64,000 nucleotides of DNA. Origin: Perca fluviatilis (Eukaryota; Chordata; Actinopteri; Perciformes; Percidae). The notes below the pieces were generated by a model, which saw only the letters and a program-made list of their open reading frames with translations, did not search any database and was not told where the DNA came from. The translations under genes were made by a program, and so were the position numbers. Below, piece after piece: positions 12,099-23,451 of this stretch. Each line of letters opens with the position of its first letter. The first letter of the stretch is position 1. Location of the stretch: positions 6,512,004-6,576,003 of the forward strand of contig NC_053127.1 of NCBI RefSeq assembly GCF_010015445.1, in the 5' to 3' direction.

Positions 12099-12215
12099 TA
12101 GGTTTCGGACATACTTAAAAATCTCACATACTTAAAAATCTCACATACTGTTTTAGCTACTAAATAGGACGCAGCCTATTTAGTAGCCTTTCTGATTGTG
12201 ATTACTGATTTCTGA

Positions 12216-12933
12216 TGTCCCTCCTTTTTAATGATCACTTAAGTTCCACGTGTCAAACTCAAGGCCATCTGGCCAAATCCGGCCCCTTGCAAATTTGGAT
12301 CTGGCCCACGTAACAACTTAGGTTCACAATCAATTTTGGCCGGCCTAGTTGTGCGCCAAACCAAAAACAGGGAAAAGTGTTTTCAAATCGCAGTTACGCC
12401 ACACTCAACGCAGTATTTGGCAGACTTTTGCCTACTTTGAGAAATTTCCAAACATATTCAGGCCTGGGAAACAACTTGTTCTGAGTTGGGTAGCCTACTT
12501 TTAAAAATGTAATCAGAATGCTTTGTTTAGCTTTATTTGCTAAATTCTATGACGGCTAAGGAACATTTTTGCTGACTTTTTTAGGGCTTTATGTGAGCCA
12601 AATGTGAACGTGTGTGAAATATGCAATGAAACAGTCAAAATTATATTTGACTTTTTCGATTAGTAAAAGCATGTCAATAAACTATACAAGTCTGGCCCTT
12701 GATGTTATTCTCATTTTCTGGTTTGGCCCTTAGTGAAATTGAGTTTGACACACCTGCTCTGGTTGAACACACTCCCTGTGTAGTTTCCCTTTATGTTACA
12801 CCTCCCCATCCCCAGGAAAGATTTTTTAACCAGATGTTCTGGTTGTGTTTAAAGCGAAAAAAAACATGATGTGTAACTTCCTCGGTTATAGACACATAAC
12901 GTGGGCACACATATTTACAGTTCATATGTCTGA

Positions 12934-12935
<2 letters not shown>
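12216..12935 (+). repeat. Duplicated segments Z and X, split by a MITE
   Basis: Z is split into 12216-12245 and about 12765-12805 by the transposon at 12250-12751. X follows at 12866-12935. Order and spacing match the compact copy at 7333-7600 once insertions are removed. Confidence 0.55.
12250..12751. mobile_element. hAT-like MITE with 13-bp TIR
   Basis: Left end gtgtcaaactcaa (12250-12262) and right end ttgagtttgacac (12739-12751) are exact complements. The interior 'ggccaaatccggcccctt' and 'ctggcccttgatg' fit a common vertebrate hAT-type repeat. No clean target duplication was found, but the paralogous sequence at 7333-7397 lacks it, which supports insertion. Confidence 0.7.
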
Positions 12936-13000
<65 letters not shown>

Positions 13001-13001
13001 C
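12936..13001. repeat. (TG)n microsatellite
   Basis: About 30 uninterrupted TG units ending in CGCGCG. Confidence 0.97.
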
Positions 13002-13975
13002 ATCGTTCGGCTGTGAGCAGCTGCCTCAGATCCATCACAGCCAATCTGCAGATTAGAAATCCAAGTCATTACTGCGGCAGAATTTCTTTCATGTCACTCA
13101 CCATTATGAGGAAACGTGTTTGTCTGTAAGTAATTCCACAACCCAAAATGAATTCAGAATTGTGTTATATATTACAGCGAGAGCAGAAAGAGTGCTGCCA
13201 TGGAGTCCATGAAGATTTATATTATGCACCACGCCGTGCATCCATTTTGGACCAAACTCATTACCCAAACTGCATCATTCAACATCCTTACCTACAGTAC
13301 AGTACAGGGGTTTTAGGGGAAGGAAGGTTCATCTTTATATCCAGTGACGATTCCGCTGACATTAAAACTAAGGAAAACTTTAGTTATAACATTCATTTGA
13401 ACCCATTTGGCTCAACGAGAGTTCATTTTCATTCCTAACTGCTTTTTCTGATGGAAAATTCATTAGTTTGACTTCACTGAGTGTTTCTCTATGTCAACGT
13501 GGCAATATTTCAAACCAAAAATATGTATGAGCAAACAAAGTTCTTTGAAAGTGGCAGTGCTGAATCACCACATACAAACAGCCTCTGATTGTTGCAGGTT
13601 TGTTGAATGAAGTGACCTTTCTGTAGCGAAATAGGCAATACATTCACAGGGGTTAAAGTGAAAAAGAATCCTGAGCCTGAACTTTTTTTGGTGGGGGCTG
13701 GGGGCAGTCCTTGATGTACGGGTAGGACATCATCCCCAGGCTTCATGAACTTGCGCTGCATGCTTTCACCGACAACGCTAACGTGACGTATGGATCTCAA
13801 TCACACTGTGTTGTCAGGACCCGCCCTGCTCTGCTTCTGATAGTTAGTTACAGCGGCGTTCCTCTCATATGATTGGTAGGTGAAATCAATTGAAAATATT
13901 AAACCTGCATGCATTTTTCCTCACGGCCGCACGCCGGAGGTCCGGCATGGTGCCGGAATACTTTAAGCCCTGCGT
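13002..13975. other. No recognisable gene
   Basis: Two 96-codon open frames (13148-13438 plus, 13510-13800 minus) have no domain-like features. Nothing else was recognised. Confidence 0.4.
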
Positions 13976-13977
13976 TC

Positions 13978-14020
13978 AATTCAATTCAATTTTATTTATA
14001 GTATCTAGACTCTCCCCTAA
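13978..14020 (-). mobile_element. L2 LINE 3' end, minimal fragment
   Basis: 'tcaattcaattcaattttatttatagtatcta' is the complement of the 3' tail of the L2 element ending at 51957 ('gatactataaataaaattgaattgaa'). Only the tail is recognisable, consistent with a severely 5'-truncated insertion. Confidence 0.65.
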
Positions 14021-14500
14021 AAAAGTCCTAGTTTTGTCATTCACCATGTGAGCAAAACTGTCAAGACCTCCCTTTATCATCCTCAACATTTTATTTTTTA
14101 AATTTTTTTTTTTTTCTTTGGAGGAGTCATTGAGGACCAACTGGTTTTACCTGGATTAATCGTAACAGCCTAAAAAAGCAGGTCAACCTAACTTGAAAAT
14201 CTGACTGTACTATCGGTTTCTCAGAGCAAGAGCAGCAGCTCTGCCGGGAAAAAAATGATCTCACTGGCCAAGTTTAACCTGTAAAACTTTAACTGCAAAT
14301 AGGGACCTCAAGGATGTTCCACATGTATATTTCCACAAATACACTTGCTTTTAAAGTCACGCACACACCCATACTAAACTGTAAGAGGTGTTTTCACTTA
14401 TGTTGCCTGATTAGACCTCTTCTTAGGACCTCTTACAAACAACTTGTTCTTTCACCCAACTCGTAAAATACAGACATTTAGGAAATTATTATATAAATAT
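14021..14500. other. No recognisable feature
   Basis: AT-rich sequence with T-rich runs (14093-14117). No gene or transposon ends. Confidence 0.4.
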
Positions 14501-14504
14501 ATAT

Positions 14505-14722
14505 GTGAAGTTTGAATATATTAAATGAATTTCTGAATATATGTAATGAGTCTGAATATATTGAATGAAGTCTGAATAAATTGAATGAAAGTCTGAATAT
14601 ATGGAACCAAAGCTTTCATTCCATTTATTAAGGTTTAGTCAATATATTCAGACTTTCTTCCGTATATTCAAGGTTCATTCCATATATTCGGACTTTCATT
14701 CCATATTTTCAGACTTTACACA
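14505..14722. repeat. Inverted minisatellite, five units facing five
   Basis: Five direct units of about 19-21 bp with core 'gaatgaagtctgaatatat' (14505-14600) are followed, after a short spacer around 14604-14615, by about five units in the reverse complement ('tcattccatatattcagactt'-like, 14615-14722). The whole could fold into a long imperfect hairpin. Confidence 0.8.
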
Positions 14723-17020
14723 CACACTAAATGGCAGTCAGTTAGCCAATGTTCTTCCTTGGCAGCTTCTTTGGCTCCTCCCTTGAGTTAAACACAGCTA
14801 ACAAGAGTATTTCTTCCTCGAGAGCAGCTCTACCTGCAAGCCTTTGACTCACTGAAACTCAAACTATGTGTCTCTGAGTTCCTGTCAGCAAAGGTTTTTA
14901 ATTTGGCGTGCATCGTATCCGGGAAAGTGTCCTCGTTTGACAAAATGACACGTCAGGAGCAAGTAACACAAGGCCGGAGTCACTCCTAACATGAAGTGTG
15001 GTTAAAGGAAGAGATGAAGAGTGGCTGCAGGATGATTCATATGACAGCACACTTCTTCCCTTTCGATCGCTTTCTGTTCAGCTCAGAGCAGCAATAATAT
15101 ATTTAATGGTCTGTTGGACTAAATTCAAAAAAAAAAAAAAAAAAAAAAAAAAGAAATTTGGATATGTATGTTATGTGTAGAAATGACTAAGAAAACAAAA
15201 GTAGTACTTATTAATTGTACACCGAAACAAACATATGAGCTTGCTCTTTGCGGGTAATGTAAAACATTTCTGTAATGAGATGATTCATTGAAGAAATGTT
15301 ATTAAGAGAAGACTCAATTTGACAAAGAGTAACGAAAATGCAGTAATTTTTCCATGGACATGCAGATTTCATGCTCACTCTCCCTTTTTTTTGCCAAATT
15401 GCATACCCTCCCCCACAGACAGGTGAGACTGTTACTAGATTAACAAGGATTTCAGAACCACACTTTCAAGTGTCAGGAATCAAACGGCCCCGTGTTTGGA
15501 TTTTTTCATGTTGAATTAAGCGCTCCGGTGGAACGCCCGACCTTCGCTCTGTGTGTGGATCGAAGCTTCTCTTGATTCGTCTCTCCCCCCGGCAGCCATG
15601 CGGGACCTCGGCTGGTTAAACATAGCTGGGTTCACGCAGGAATAAAGGCTCAGGTTAGCTTTGATGGCACATCTTATTTCTCCGTGCAGCAGTCAGCACT
15701 TGGAGAGCTGGAGGGAAAGGAATTGTAGCACGTGTTGCTCACCTAACGTGAGTCGAAATGACAGCTCTGTCATTTATCGCCAGAGCCTCAGCAGGAAGTG
15801 CTGAACCCTCCACAGGGAGATGAATAAACTATACAGAGATAACCCTGTTGTGTCTTTGCGCTCTCAGTATAAAAAAAGAATATCAATTAATTCAGCATAC
15901 AACCCTTGTGTTGTCTTCCATTCGACCATGCACTTGTCGTCCTCCCAGGTCCAAACTGAAAAATCAACACTTTTTCTGAAGTTTTTGTCTTTTTGCCGCT
16001 TTTTTCAACGTTTTTGGCACATTTTTTAACGTTTATCGCTTCTTTTCACTACCATGTATTAACACCACTATCACCAACTTATTACCACTAGTTTTTACTT
16101 ATTTTTGGTATTCATGGTCAATAAACGTCATTCATAGGAAATCTAGCTAATTCTTGAATTATTTAGATTATTATGAAAGGGAGTATAATCACAGAAGGGT
16201 ATGTGTCAACGTTCAGTCAGGATACTGATTCAAAAAATTTACAAAAGAAATCCAGTTAATAAAACATCCTAAAAGTCAACGAAAGTAGAGATCCGATCTT
16301 TTATTGTACTTGCGAAGACGTCGTATGGAATCATCCATGTTATTTTTGGGTAATCAAAATTAGGTAGTTAAAAATAAACTCATATTTCTAATATAGAAAT
16401 TAAAAAAATAGGTCAAATTTGACCCCTCTAGGTAAGCTACATATACATTGCATCCCAAAGAAAGCCTGAAGACTAAAGTTGATGGTTCACAACGGCTCAT
16501 AAGCCAGGGCAGAGAAAGGAAAACACAGTTTTGTGGGAAAATGGATTTATTTTTATCTATTTACAATAGTAGCAATAAAATGCACTAACTATCATAAGAA
16601 CAAAACCAAACCAAAGGTCAGCAGGCAAGGAGGGCAATAATCTAAAGTCACAAGACTTGGCCTTGTCTTGTAAAAAAAATAATGAAGTGGTCCGTCTGGA
16701 GGCGACGTGCAAAGTTTACGAGACAGACGTTAAAGTCTTAAGAAATGGTAAAAGTTACAAATAGTGCTCTGAGAACAGGTTTATTGTTTGAGCTTAGTTT
16801 AAAAGTGCCCTATTAAATTCTACTGTATAATGTTGAAGCACAAACTGTATGCAGCATCAATGCAGGAATGAGGAGCGCTCAATACACTGGCTCCGACTGT
16901 AACTGTCAGCTAACAAGCTCTGGGTCAGTCCAGCTACAAACCCCAGCGGGCAGTTTGACAAATGCAGAATCTGATACTTGCCCTTGGCTTTAAAATAAAC
17001 TGGGAGTACATAATGTCCCA
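14723..17020. other. No recognisable gene; A-run at 15127-15152
   Basis: Unique-looking DNA. The 26-bp A run at 15127-15152 could be a retroposed tail but no matching body or duplication is evident. ORFs are short. Confidence 0.4.

Positions 17021-17060
<40 letters not shown>
17021..17060. repeat. (TG)n microsatellite
   Basis: About 19 TG units. Confidence 0.95.
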
Positions 17061-17061
<1 letters not shown>

Positions 17062-17180
17062 TCAGATTCAGCTTATTATCACTAAATAAGGGGGGGAGTT
17101 TACATCAATGTGAATCCATACACTGTGCAGCTATTTACCATGAGGATAAATGAAATCAGTATATTCCAATGTTGTCATCA

Positions 17181-17212
17181 TTATGTGTATGTGTATGTGT
17201 GTGTGCGCGCGC

Positions 17213-17240
<28 letters not shown>
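17181..17240. repeat. (GT)n microsatellite with CG interruption
   Basis: GT/TATG units broken by 'gcgcgcgcg' at about 17205-17213. Confidence 0.92.
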
Positions 17241-17243
<3 letters not shown>

Positions 17244-20200
17244 TTGAAAGAGCAGAGCTTTAGGTTGAGCGAGCTCAGTAACGGAGGCGTTGCCATGAGG
17301 GTCGGCCTTATGCAGTGGCTGCATGTGATGAATGAAGGCTATAAGACAAGGGCTGCAGCCAGTGACATGAGATGCGGAACATGGATTTATCTCCAGCAAC
17401 AGAAAAATCAATTAAACCTCACAAGTATCCATGTGTCTGAGTGTGTATGTGTGTTTCTGCTGTGAGACAGAGGGTAAAAACTGTGGTTAAAGTCATCCTA
17501 AAAGTCATCTCATCACCAACTTTTCATCGGGCACCAAGTCCCAGAGACTATGATCATAAGAACCAGGCCCCCAGGAGCCAATTGAGCAATTTGCATATAA
17601 GTATTTCAATCTGTATTGACCTACTTAGAGCGCCGGATGGGTGGGATGCACTCCGTACAGAACAACACACAAAGATGACATCAGTGCCAGTCTCGCATTG
17701 TCAGCTCTTATCACCACAGCGCTGTGGAGTGAGGTCTGGCTACACCACAGATACATTCTGGGATAGAAAGGAAAAAAAAAACATTGGGTTGTTTGCATTT
17801 GTTTAAACCGATCAGAATCTTCTTGGGCAGCACTAATATCCAGACTCAGTGACGGTGGCCTTGCAAAATTACATTTGCACCCCGCAAAAGAAAACGCCAC
17901 GTACAATATAAAATAAAGTTAACTGCTCACACAATACAGTAATGTGAGCTAATTAAATTATCTGATACATGGTTAAACATCATTAGCTCCTACCAGTGTA
18001 TCTCCGTGTGTACTTCGTCCACAGCAATCCCACCACAAAACATGTTCAGACAATTATCCTGGAAATTAACTGTCGTTTATTGGGCTGAACATTTTGCATG
18101 CTTTGTTATTTAAGCTATTGTCTTAAAATAACACTTTACACCAACACACTGCACGTTATGCTTTAAAAAACGATTCACACAAGGAAAAAAAAATCCAGCA
18201 CTCAGGCAGTTATGATTTTGTCATTTCTGCCAAGAAAAATTAAGTGTACAGAGCAAGAAGAGTTCCACAAACTATACTAGTATAGAGCTGCAGAATCCCT
18301 TAAAGAGATATTTCCTGATGTTGGGAGCCCACTTTGATACGTTACTGTAAATGATGAAAGTGGAAGGTGAGGGGCAAAGCCTGTCGCGTTGGGCTTAGGT
18401 TGGGTACGGACGGTAATGGCTTGGGTTGATTTCACCCTCAGGTCACACCAGAGCTGCATTCGAGCTAACCACGAAGGTATTTGGGTTGATCAGCAATCCT
18501 GCTAAAAACAATAAGGGCACTCAGAGCAAAGCTTCCAAAAACATATTCTACAAGCTTGTTTTAATGACAGCAATCCTTGAGATGGTTTGCTTCTTCTTTT
18601 TTTCTAAACAGTGGATGTGTTGTTTTAGTATTTCAAAAATGATGTGCTGGTAATATGCTGATGATGCCATTTTGAGTGTTTCTTCTTGGGGTGCTGGCGG
18701 TGCTGCATTATGAGCAATTATTTGTGGTAATTAGGTCAGGAGGAGGCAGTGGCATGCTGAGGGGGAATCACAGCCCTCAGCGACCCTGCTGGGGAAACTT
18801 CCCCTCCATGACTCCTTACTGGCAGAGCTGCAAAAAAGTGTCAAGGAAATAAGACGGAGCTCATCATGTGTAAGGATTTTGTCTTATAAATGTTACTTAA
18901 ACCAAATAAATGTAGGCTGCAGCTGATAAATCAGTCACTCCTCCCGGCTTCTTCAGCACTTAGCTCTCCATTTTTAAAACAACTTGACTACACAAAACCC
19001 CAATAGCCTGGTGGGTAACACTTTCAATTAAGAAAATTCTATTTGCCGGTTATTAGTTGGCATGTATTTGTAATGTATGAGTCCTTAACTATGGCTTTTC
19101 TCTCAGTAGACTCCTATTTAGTCCTTATTAGCATCAGGATACAAATGTGCTGCATATAATTAGCATGTTTTGCAATGTAAAGTGTTTTTAAGGTTTTAGC
19201 ATCATAACAATATCTTCACAGTTTTGTAAGTTGAATTTATATGAATAATACAGGAACACTGTGTGCATAACTATAGCCCCACTAGCTCCACATTAAGCCT
19301 GAGTAATTCAGATTGCATTCCTTTCTCAAGTGCAGTTCTGCTCAGTTAACTGCACTTCACCTCCCTTCAAGGGAAACTTTCCTTGCAGAAGCCAAATAAG
19401 AATAATAATAATTCATTAAGTCCTACAGAAAACATTCAGTATGTAAATATATAAATACTAAATAGTTTACATATAACACTTAAAATAGAAACAATGATTT
19501 AACAGAATGCTTGATAATAACTTGTATCTGATGCAAGCCATTTTCTTGAGAAAAAAAAATGGATGATTTTGACTCTCCATAATAACCCTGGTTTTGTGCA
19601 GCACCCATCGCTCAAAGATGCTATGCAGGTGAAATAGTTTGCCCACTGTCTTACTTTCTGTTTTCTTTTAATCACATTATGGGATATTTATTTTCTGCTG
19701 TATTCGTTGTTTTTGTCACTCTGACACGTTTTGAAAAAATTCTCAAAAACATTGCTTTATAAATTACATAAATGACAATTCTCTTGAAGACACTGTTCCT
19801 TATTGGTTGGTATGATAGAGGAAAATGGCAATATAAAGTCAAAATAAAGACAAGTCATAACAGTGTCCTTCAGCATCCACAGTGCCATTAAGGAAGACAC
19901 TTTTCTGAGTTTCTGAAAGAATAGTTAAAGAAAATGTATTTCATCTGAAAAAAGCTTGACCAACTATTCTCTGAAAATATAAATAAATGATGTCACAGTG
20001 ATTCGGTTATACTTTTCATCAGATTCAAGCTTTTCAAATGAAATGGAATGGTGTAAAATTGGGTCATGTCATTAAATACCAACATTTAAATCAAATGTTA
20101 TGTGATGGTATGTAGGCATTGACTTCCCTAATTGCATCTTTTTATTTCTTGTATTTTGTATTTTCCTAATCACCGGTGCAAGAAATGTGCAAGCATTTCT

Positions 20201-21130
20201 TATTCAACACCCAGATCTAACACCAAGCTAAACTTCCCTCAGCCTCAGCTTTGTGGGTGGCTCGAAATCCCCTTTGTGTGTCCCCTTTGTTTGCACCTGC
20301 TGGGCTTCCGTCTACAAAGAGAAACATGGCTTCAGGGCATCAGGCAGCTCTGGTGGCTTAATAATTCATGACTTGTCATTGTGAAGCATGGCACACTCCC
20401 CCACTGCAATCACTGAGATCATTTTGCTCAGCAAACCCTGCTAAACGCCTCTGCCATTTGTCACAACATTAATTAAATGTTTCACATTGATCCGGCCACC
20501 TGTGGTTGATGCCTCTGACCTGAACCAAAGTGGAAAACACACAGGTGGCACTGTTATTGGCTGACATGTGTGGCGTAAACAGGAAGCCCTGTTCAAAGGA
20601 GTTAAATAGGACAGCTTAAACCTACACTTTGCAAAAATCTTTTATTAGATCTTTTATAATTAAACTCTACCAAAGCACAAATAAAATGTTTATAGGCAAC
20701 TTTTCAGCACAGAAAATGTTCAGAACACATTTTACATGGAAGACTTGATTTGTTGTGAGTGTGCAGTTTTTTTTTTAATTAAAACTGGGGGGGGCGACAT
20801 TTTGTCTCCCTCCTCTGATAGTGAGAGTAATTGTAAACTCTGTCGATGTACTTAAGACAAGCGGTGGGATTCATATTAACACCGCATCGCTGTGATCTCT
20901 CCCCCCTTCCTGCCTGTCAAGGTTTTGGGTAATACAGGAGGACTGGCATACCGTCTATAACCAATCAGAGAGCCAGAATAAGCAGCTATGCTAAGTAAAG
21001 AACTGAAAGTGAGTAAGCAAGGCTGGTTGATGGCACTTTGTGCACTGCTCATGTAAAGACAGTGTTGTGAAGTTAATCAACTACTCGTTCTAAGAACTAA
21101 TAAGCTGTTTCCCGCATCCTTCTGGAAACC
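17241..21130. other. No recognisable gene
   Basis: Nearly 4 kb with only short chance ORFs (up to 121 codons at 17441-17806, with no signature). Slightly lower repeat density than the rest of the window, so conserved non-coding elements could lie here. I cannot test that without comparison. Confidence 0.4.
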
Positions 21131-21141
21131 AGACACGGTCA

Positions 21142-21583
21142 TGTCAAGTTTCTGTTTTTAGTTTGTTTCATGTTTTCTGTTAGTTTTCCTTTTCCTGTTT
21201 TATTTTGGTAGTCTCTCTGTTATCCCATGTGTTGTCTTGTTTTACTTCCTGTCTTCTACTTTCCCGCCTGTATGATTACTTCGCCCTTATGTGTTGCACC
21301 TGTGTCTCATTGTCTCCCCTGTCATGTGTATTTAAGTTCAGTCTTCCCCTTACCCCAGTGCAAGATCGTCTGCTTCCATGTGTTTAGCTTTCGATCGGTT
21401 TTCCCTGTGTCCTGTGTTCCTGAGTTCCTGTTTTCCCTTGGATTTTGACCATTGCCTGTATTCCCAGATTTCCCTTTGCCTGGACACTGTTGCTTGTGTT
21501 TTATCAGGTTGCTAATAAACCATTGTATTTTACGTACCTGAGTCGTGCATTTGTGGGTCCATTCTCTGTGTGCGTGATAGACA
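21142..21583 (+). mobile_element. Degenerate solo LTR, Ty3/Gypsy-like
   Basis: Starts TGTCA and ends near 'gcgtgatagaca'. The pyrimidine-rich U3 contains 'tgtcttgttttacttcctg' and 'tgtgtatttaag', a TATA-like position. An AATAAA lies within 'gctaataaacc' (about 21510), followed by the T-rich, 'gtcgtgcatttgtgggtcc' type U5 of fish Gypsy LTRs. It shares blocks with 52141-52726. No 5-bp duplication is visible and no internal coding region is present. Confidence 0.5.
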
Positions 21584-21589
21584 CCACAT

Positions 21590-22300
21590 CTCCAGTTTAC
21601 TGAGAAATGCAGAAAGCTTTCCCTGACAGTGATAGGCTTAATCAGCATTGTGTGAACTCGTTTAGCAAGGATTTGAATATAACATTTGTTTATCCATATA
21701 GGTTCTGCACTCTAGCTTTAATTTAAACATATGGGAAGTATCAGAGATAAAGTTTTATTTTGACAGTATCCTTGTCCAACAACCCCCCTATACAGTACAT
21801 ATGAGATTTTAGGCTGTCCCAGATTAAAGATGACAACCATGACAGAAGCATATAGCTCAACATCACATGTCTCAGGGGGCCTAATCAGGGGTCAGATTGG
21901 GATTTTGTTATGTGTACTTTGGAACTATCTTGCGTTGAAGTTATAGCATCACTTTGTAAAAGCAAAACCTTGTTTTAGCAGAATATCAGAGCAACTTAAA
22001 CTGCATTCTGTTATTTAACTTGTCAGTTTCTGACCTATTTTTCTCCCTACCTTGCCATCCACATATCACGCTCTTCCATCTCTGCTGTCTGTCTGACTGG
22101 CAACAAGCGTTATTACTGCCAGCGAGACAGAGGTCCTTGATCTGCTTTGAAGCTTTTAAGGAAACCCATTAACAGAAAAAAGTGAAAACCCAGTGAAAGT
22201 TATGTTAGTAAGTTCTAACATCACCTCATTTAGGACTATGTTCTCTACAGCTACATAGAAAATGTGTTTTAGTTATTTTTTTAATAATTTAAATGAGAAA
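21590..22300. other. No recognisable feature
   Basis: Unique-looking sequence without coding signal. Confidence 0.4.
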
Positions 22301-22303
22301 GGT

Positions 22304-22310
22304 GTGTGTA

Positions 22311-22379
<69 letters not shown>
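22304..22379. repeat. Compound (GT)n(AT)n microsatellite
   Basis: GT units pass into about 27 AT units. Confidence 0.95.
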
Positions 22380-22380
<1 letters not shown>

Positions 22381-22381
<1 letters not shown>

Positions 22382-23012
22382 CTTGAAGATGTGCAAAGTT
22401 AAGAATCCTCTGATGACATAGAAAAGCTTAGGTCAGTTGGAAATGTAAGAGGACGACCAATTACTTCATGTCCTATGGTCCTGTGACTAGTTGCGAGTTG
22501 TATGATCTATTTTGTTAAAAAATTTAAATAAATGGCGTAGGCCATATGTGCTGGGGCTGAGCCGGCCCAATTTATCCCCTAGGCTTAATGCACATAAGGA
22601 AAAAAACTTCAAAAAGGAAGAAAACTCCTGAAAACTGAGGTCTTAGTCCTCTGACAACCAAACTCTGGTGGGGTTTGTTAGGAGCGAGAATATAATGAGG
22701 AAACAACGCCAAAACATAAGGATTTATCCTTAAAAGGAGACAGATGCTGACATCTGACTGCCAACAGCTTCTAATAAACAAACTGAACTGAGGCAGGCTG
22801 GACTGATGCACATCTCCAGATAATTTCTCATGGGTTTCCAAACTGATACAGACAAGAGCGAGAAGGGAAATCAAAGCAAAAAGCACAGACAATAAATAAT
22901 TATCATTCTACTGGTTAGCTAATTACAATGACCTGTCAAATTTTACTGGCCTTAATTAGTTGATGATGTAACCTTATGCTCCAAAGAATAAACAAGTGTC
23001 ATTGTCACGAGA
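22381..23012. other. No recognisable feature
   Basis: Minus-strand frame of 106 codons (22572-22892) has no family signature. No transposon ends. Confidence 0.4.
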
Positions 23013-23030
23013 AGGGTTGGGTACCATGAG

Positions 23031-23443
23031 TAGGGTTGGGTACCGAGACCCGGTGCTAATACAGCACCGGTGCCTTAACGACCGATATCTACCGGACAGA
23101 ATAGCAACGCAGATAGAGAGGATTCCATCACTGGGCTGTACAACAGTCTGCAGCTAAAGACACAAACTAGCTGCACTATGGCCACTGCCTGCCGTTGTCG
23201 GAAAAACTAAAATGGTGTGTTTACTCGAAAATGGTAAGCCTTGTGGTGCAGTCAAAGTTATTGTAAAATACCTATTTCCCATCTAGTGGTTGTTTTTGTC
23301 GTTAACAAGCAATTTAATGGTGAAATTGGGGCTATTATTGCATTTATTTAACTTTTTTTTTTTTAAGTATAGGCACTGGCACTGTTTTAAAAGTATCGTT
23401 TTAGCACCTGTATTGGAAAAAATCGAAATGATATCCAACCCAA
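23031..23443. mobile_element. hAT-like MITE, about 413 bp
   Basis: Left end 'tagggttgggtacc', right end 'gatatccaaccca', which are imperfect inverted repeats. Flanks 'accatgag' and 'gtcatgag' match at 6 of 8 positions, as a decayed 8-bp duplication would. The interior 'cccggtgctaatacagcacc' is typical of a common fish family. A second partial tip ('agggttgggtacc') lies just upstream at about 23013. Confidence 0.65.
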
Positions 23444-23451
23444 GTCATGAG

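Larger units (their letters stand above)
10999..12195. mobile_element. MITE-like insertion interrupting the Y-Z-X unit
   Basis: It separates Y from Z, which lie much closer together in the 7.1-kb copy. It starts 'ttgggttgcatccg' and ends near 'ggacgcagcc'; the two ends are similar but not a clean inverted repeat. It contains a 17-bp perfect hairpin (11353-11395) and a short 17-bp tandem repeat (catacttaaaaatctca, about 12110-12150). About 500 bp remain after subtracting the nested element. Confidence 0.5.

Noticed and set aside
12845..13129. Cys/Val and His/Thr repeat proteins across GT tracts (also near 3.7, 17.2, 28.3 and 55.5 kb)
   Set aside because: Direct translations of dinucleotide microsatellites.
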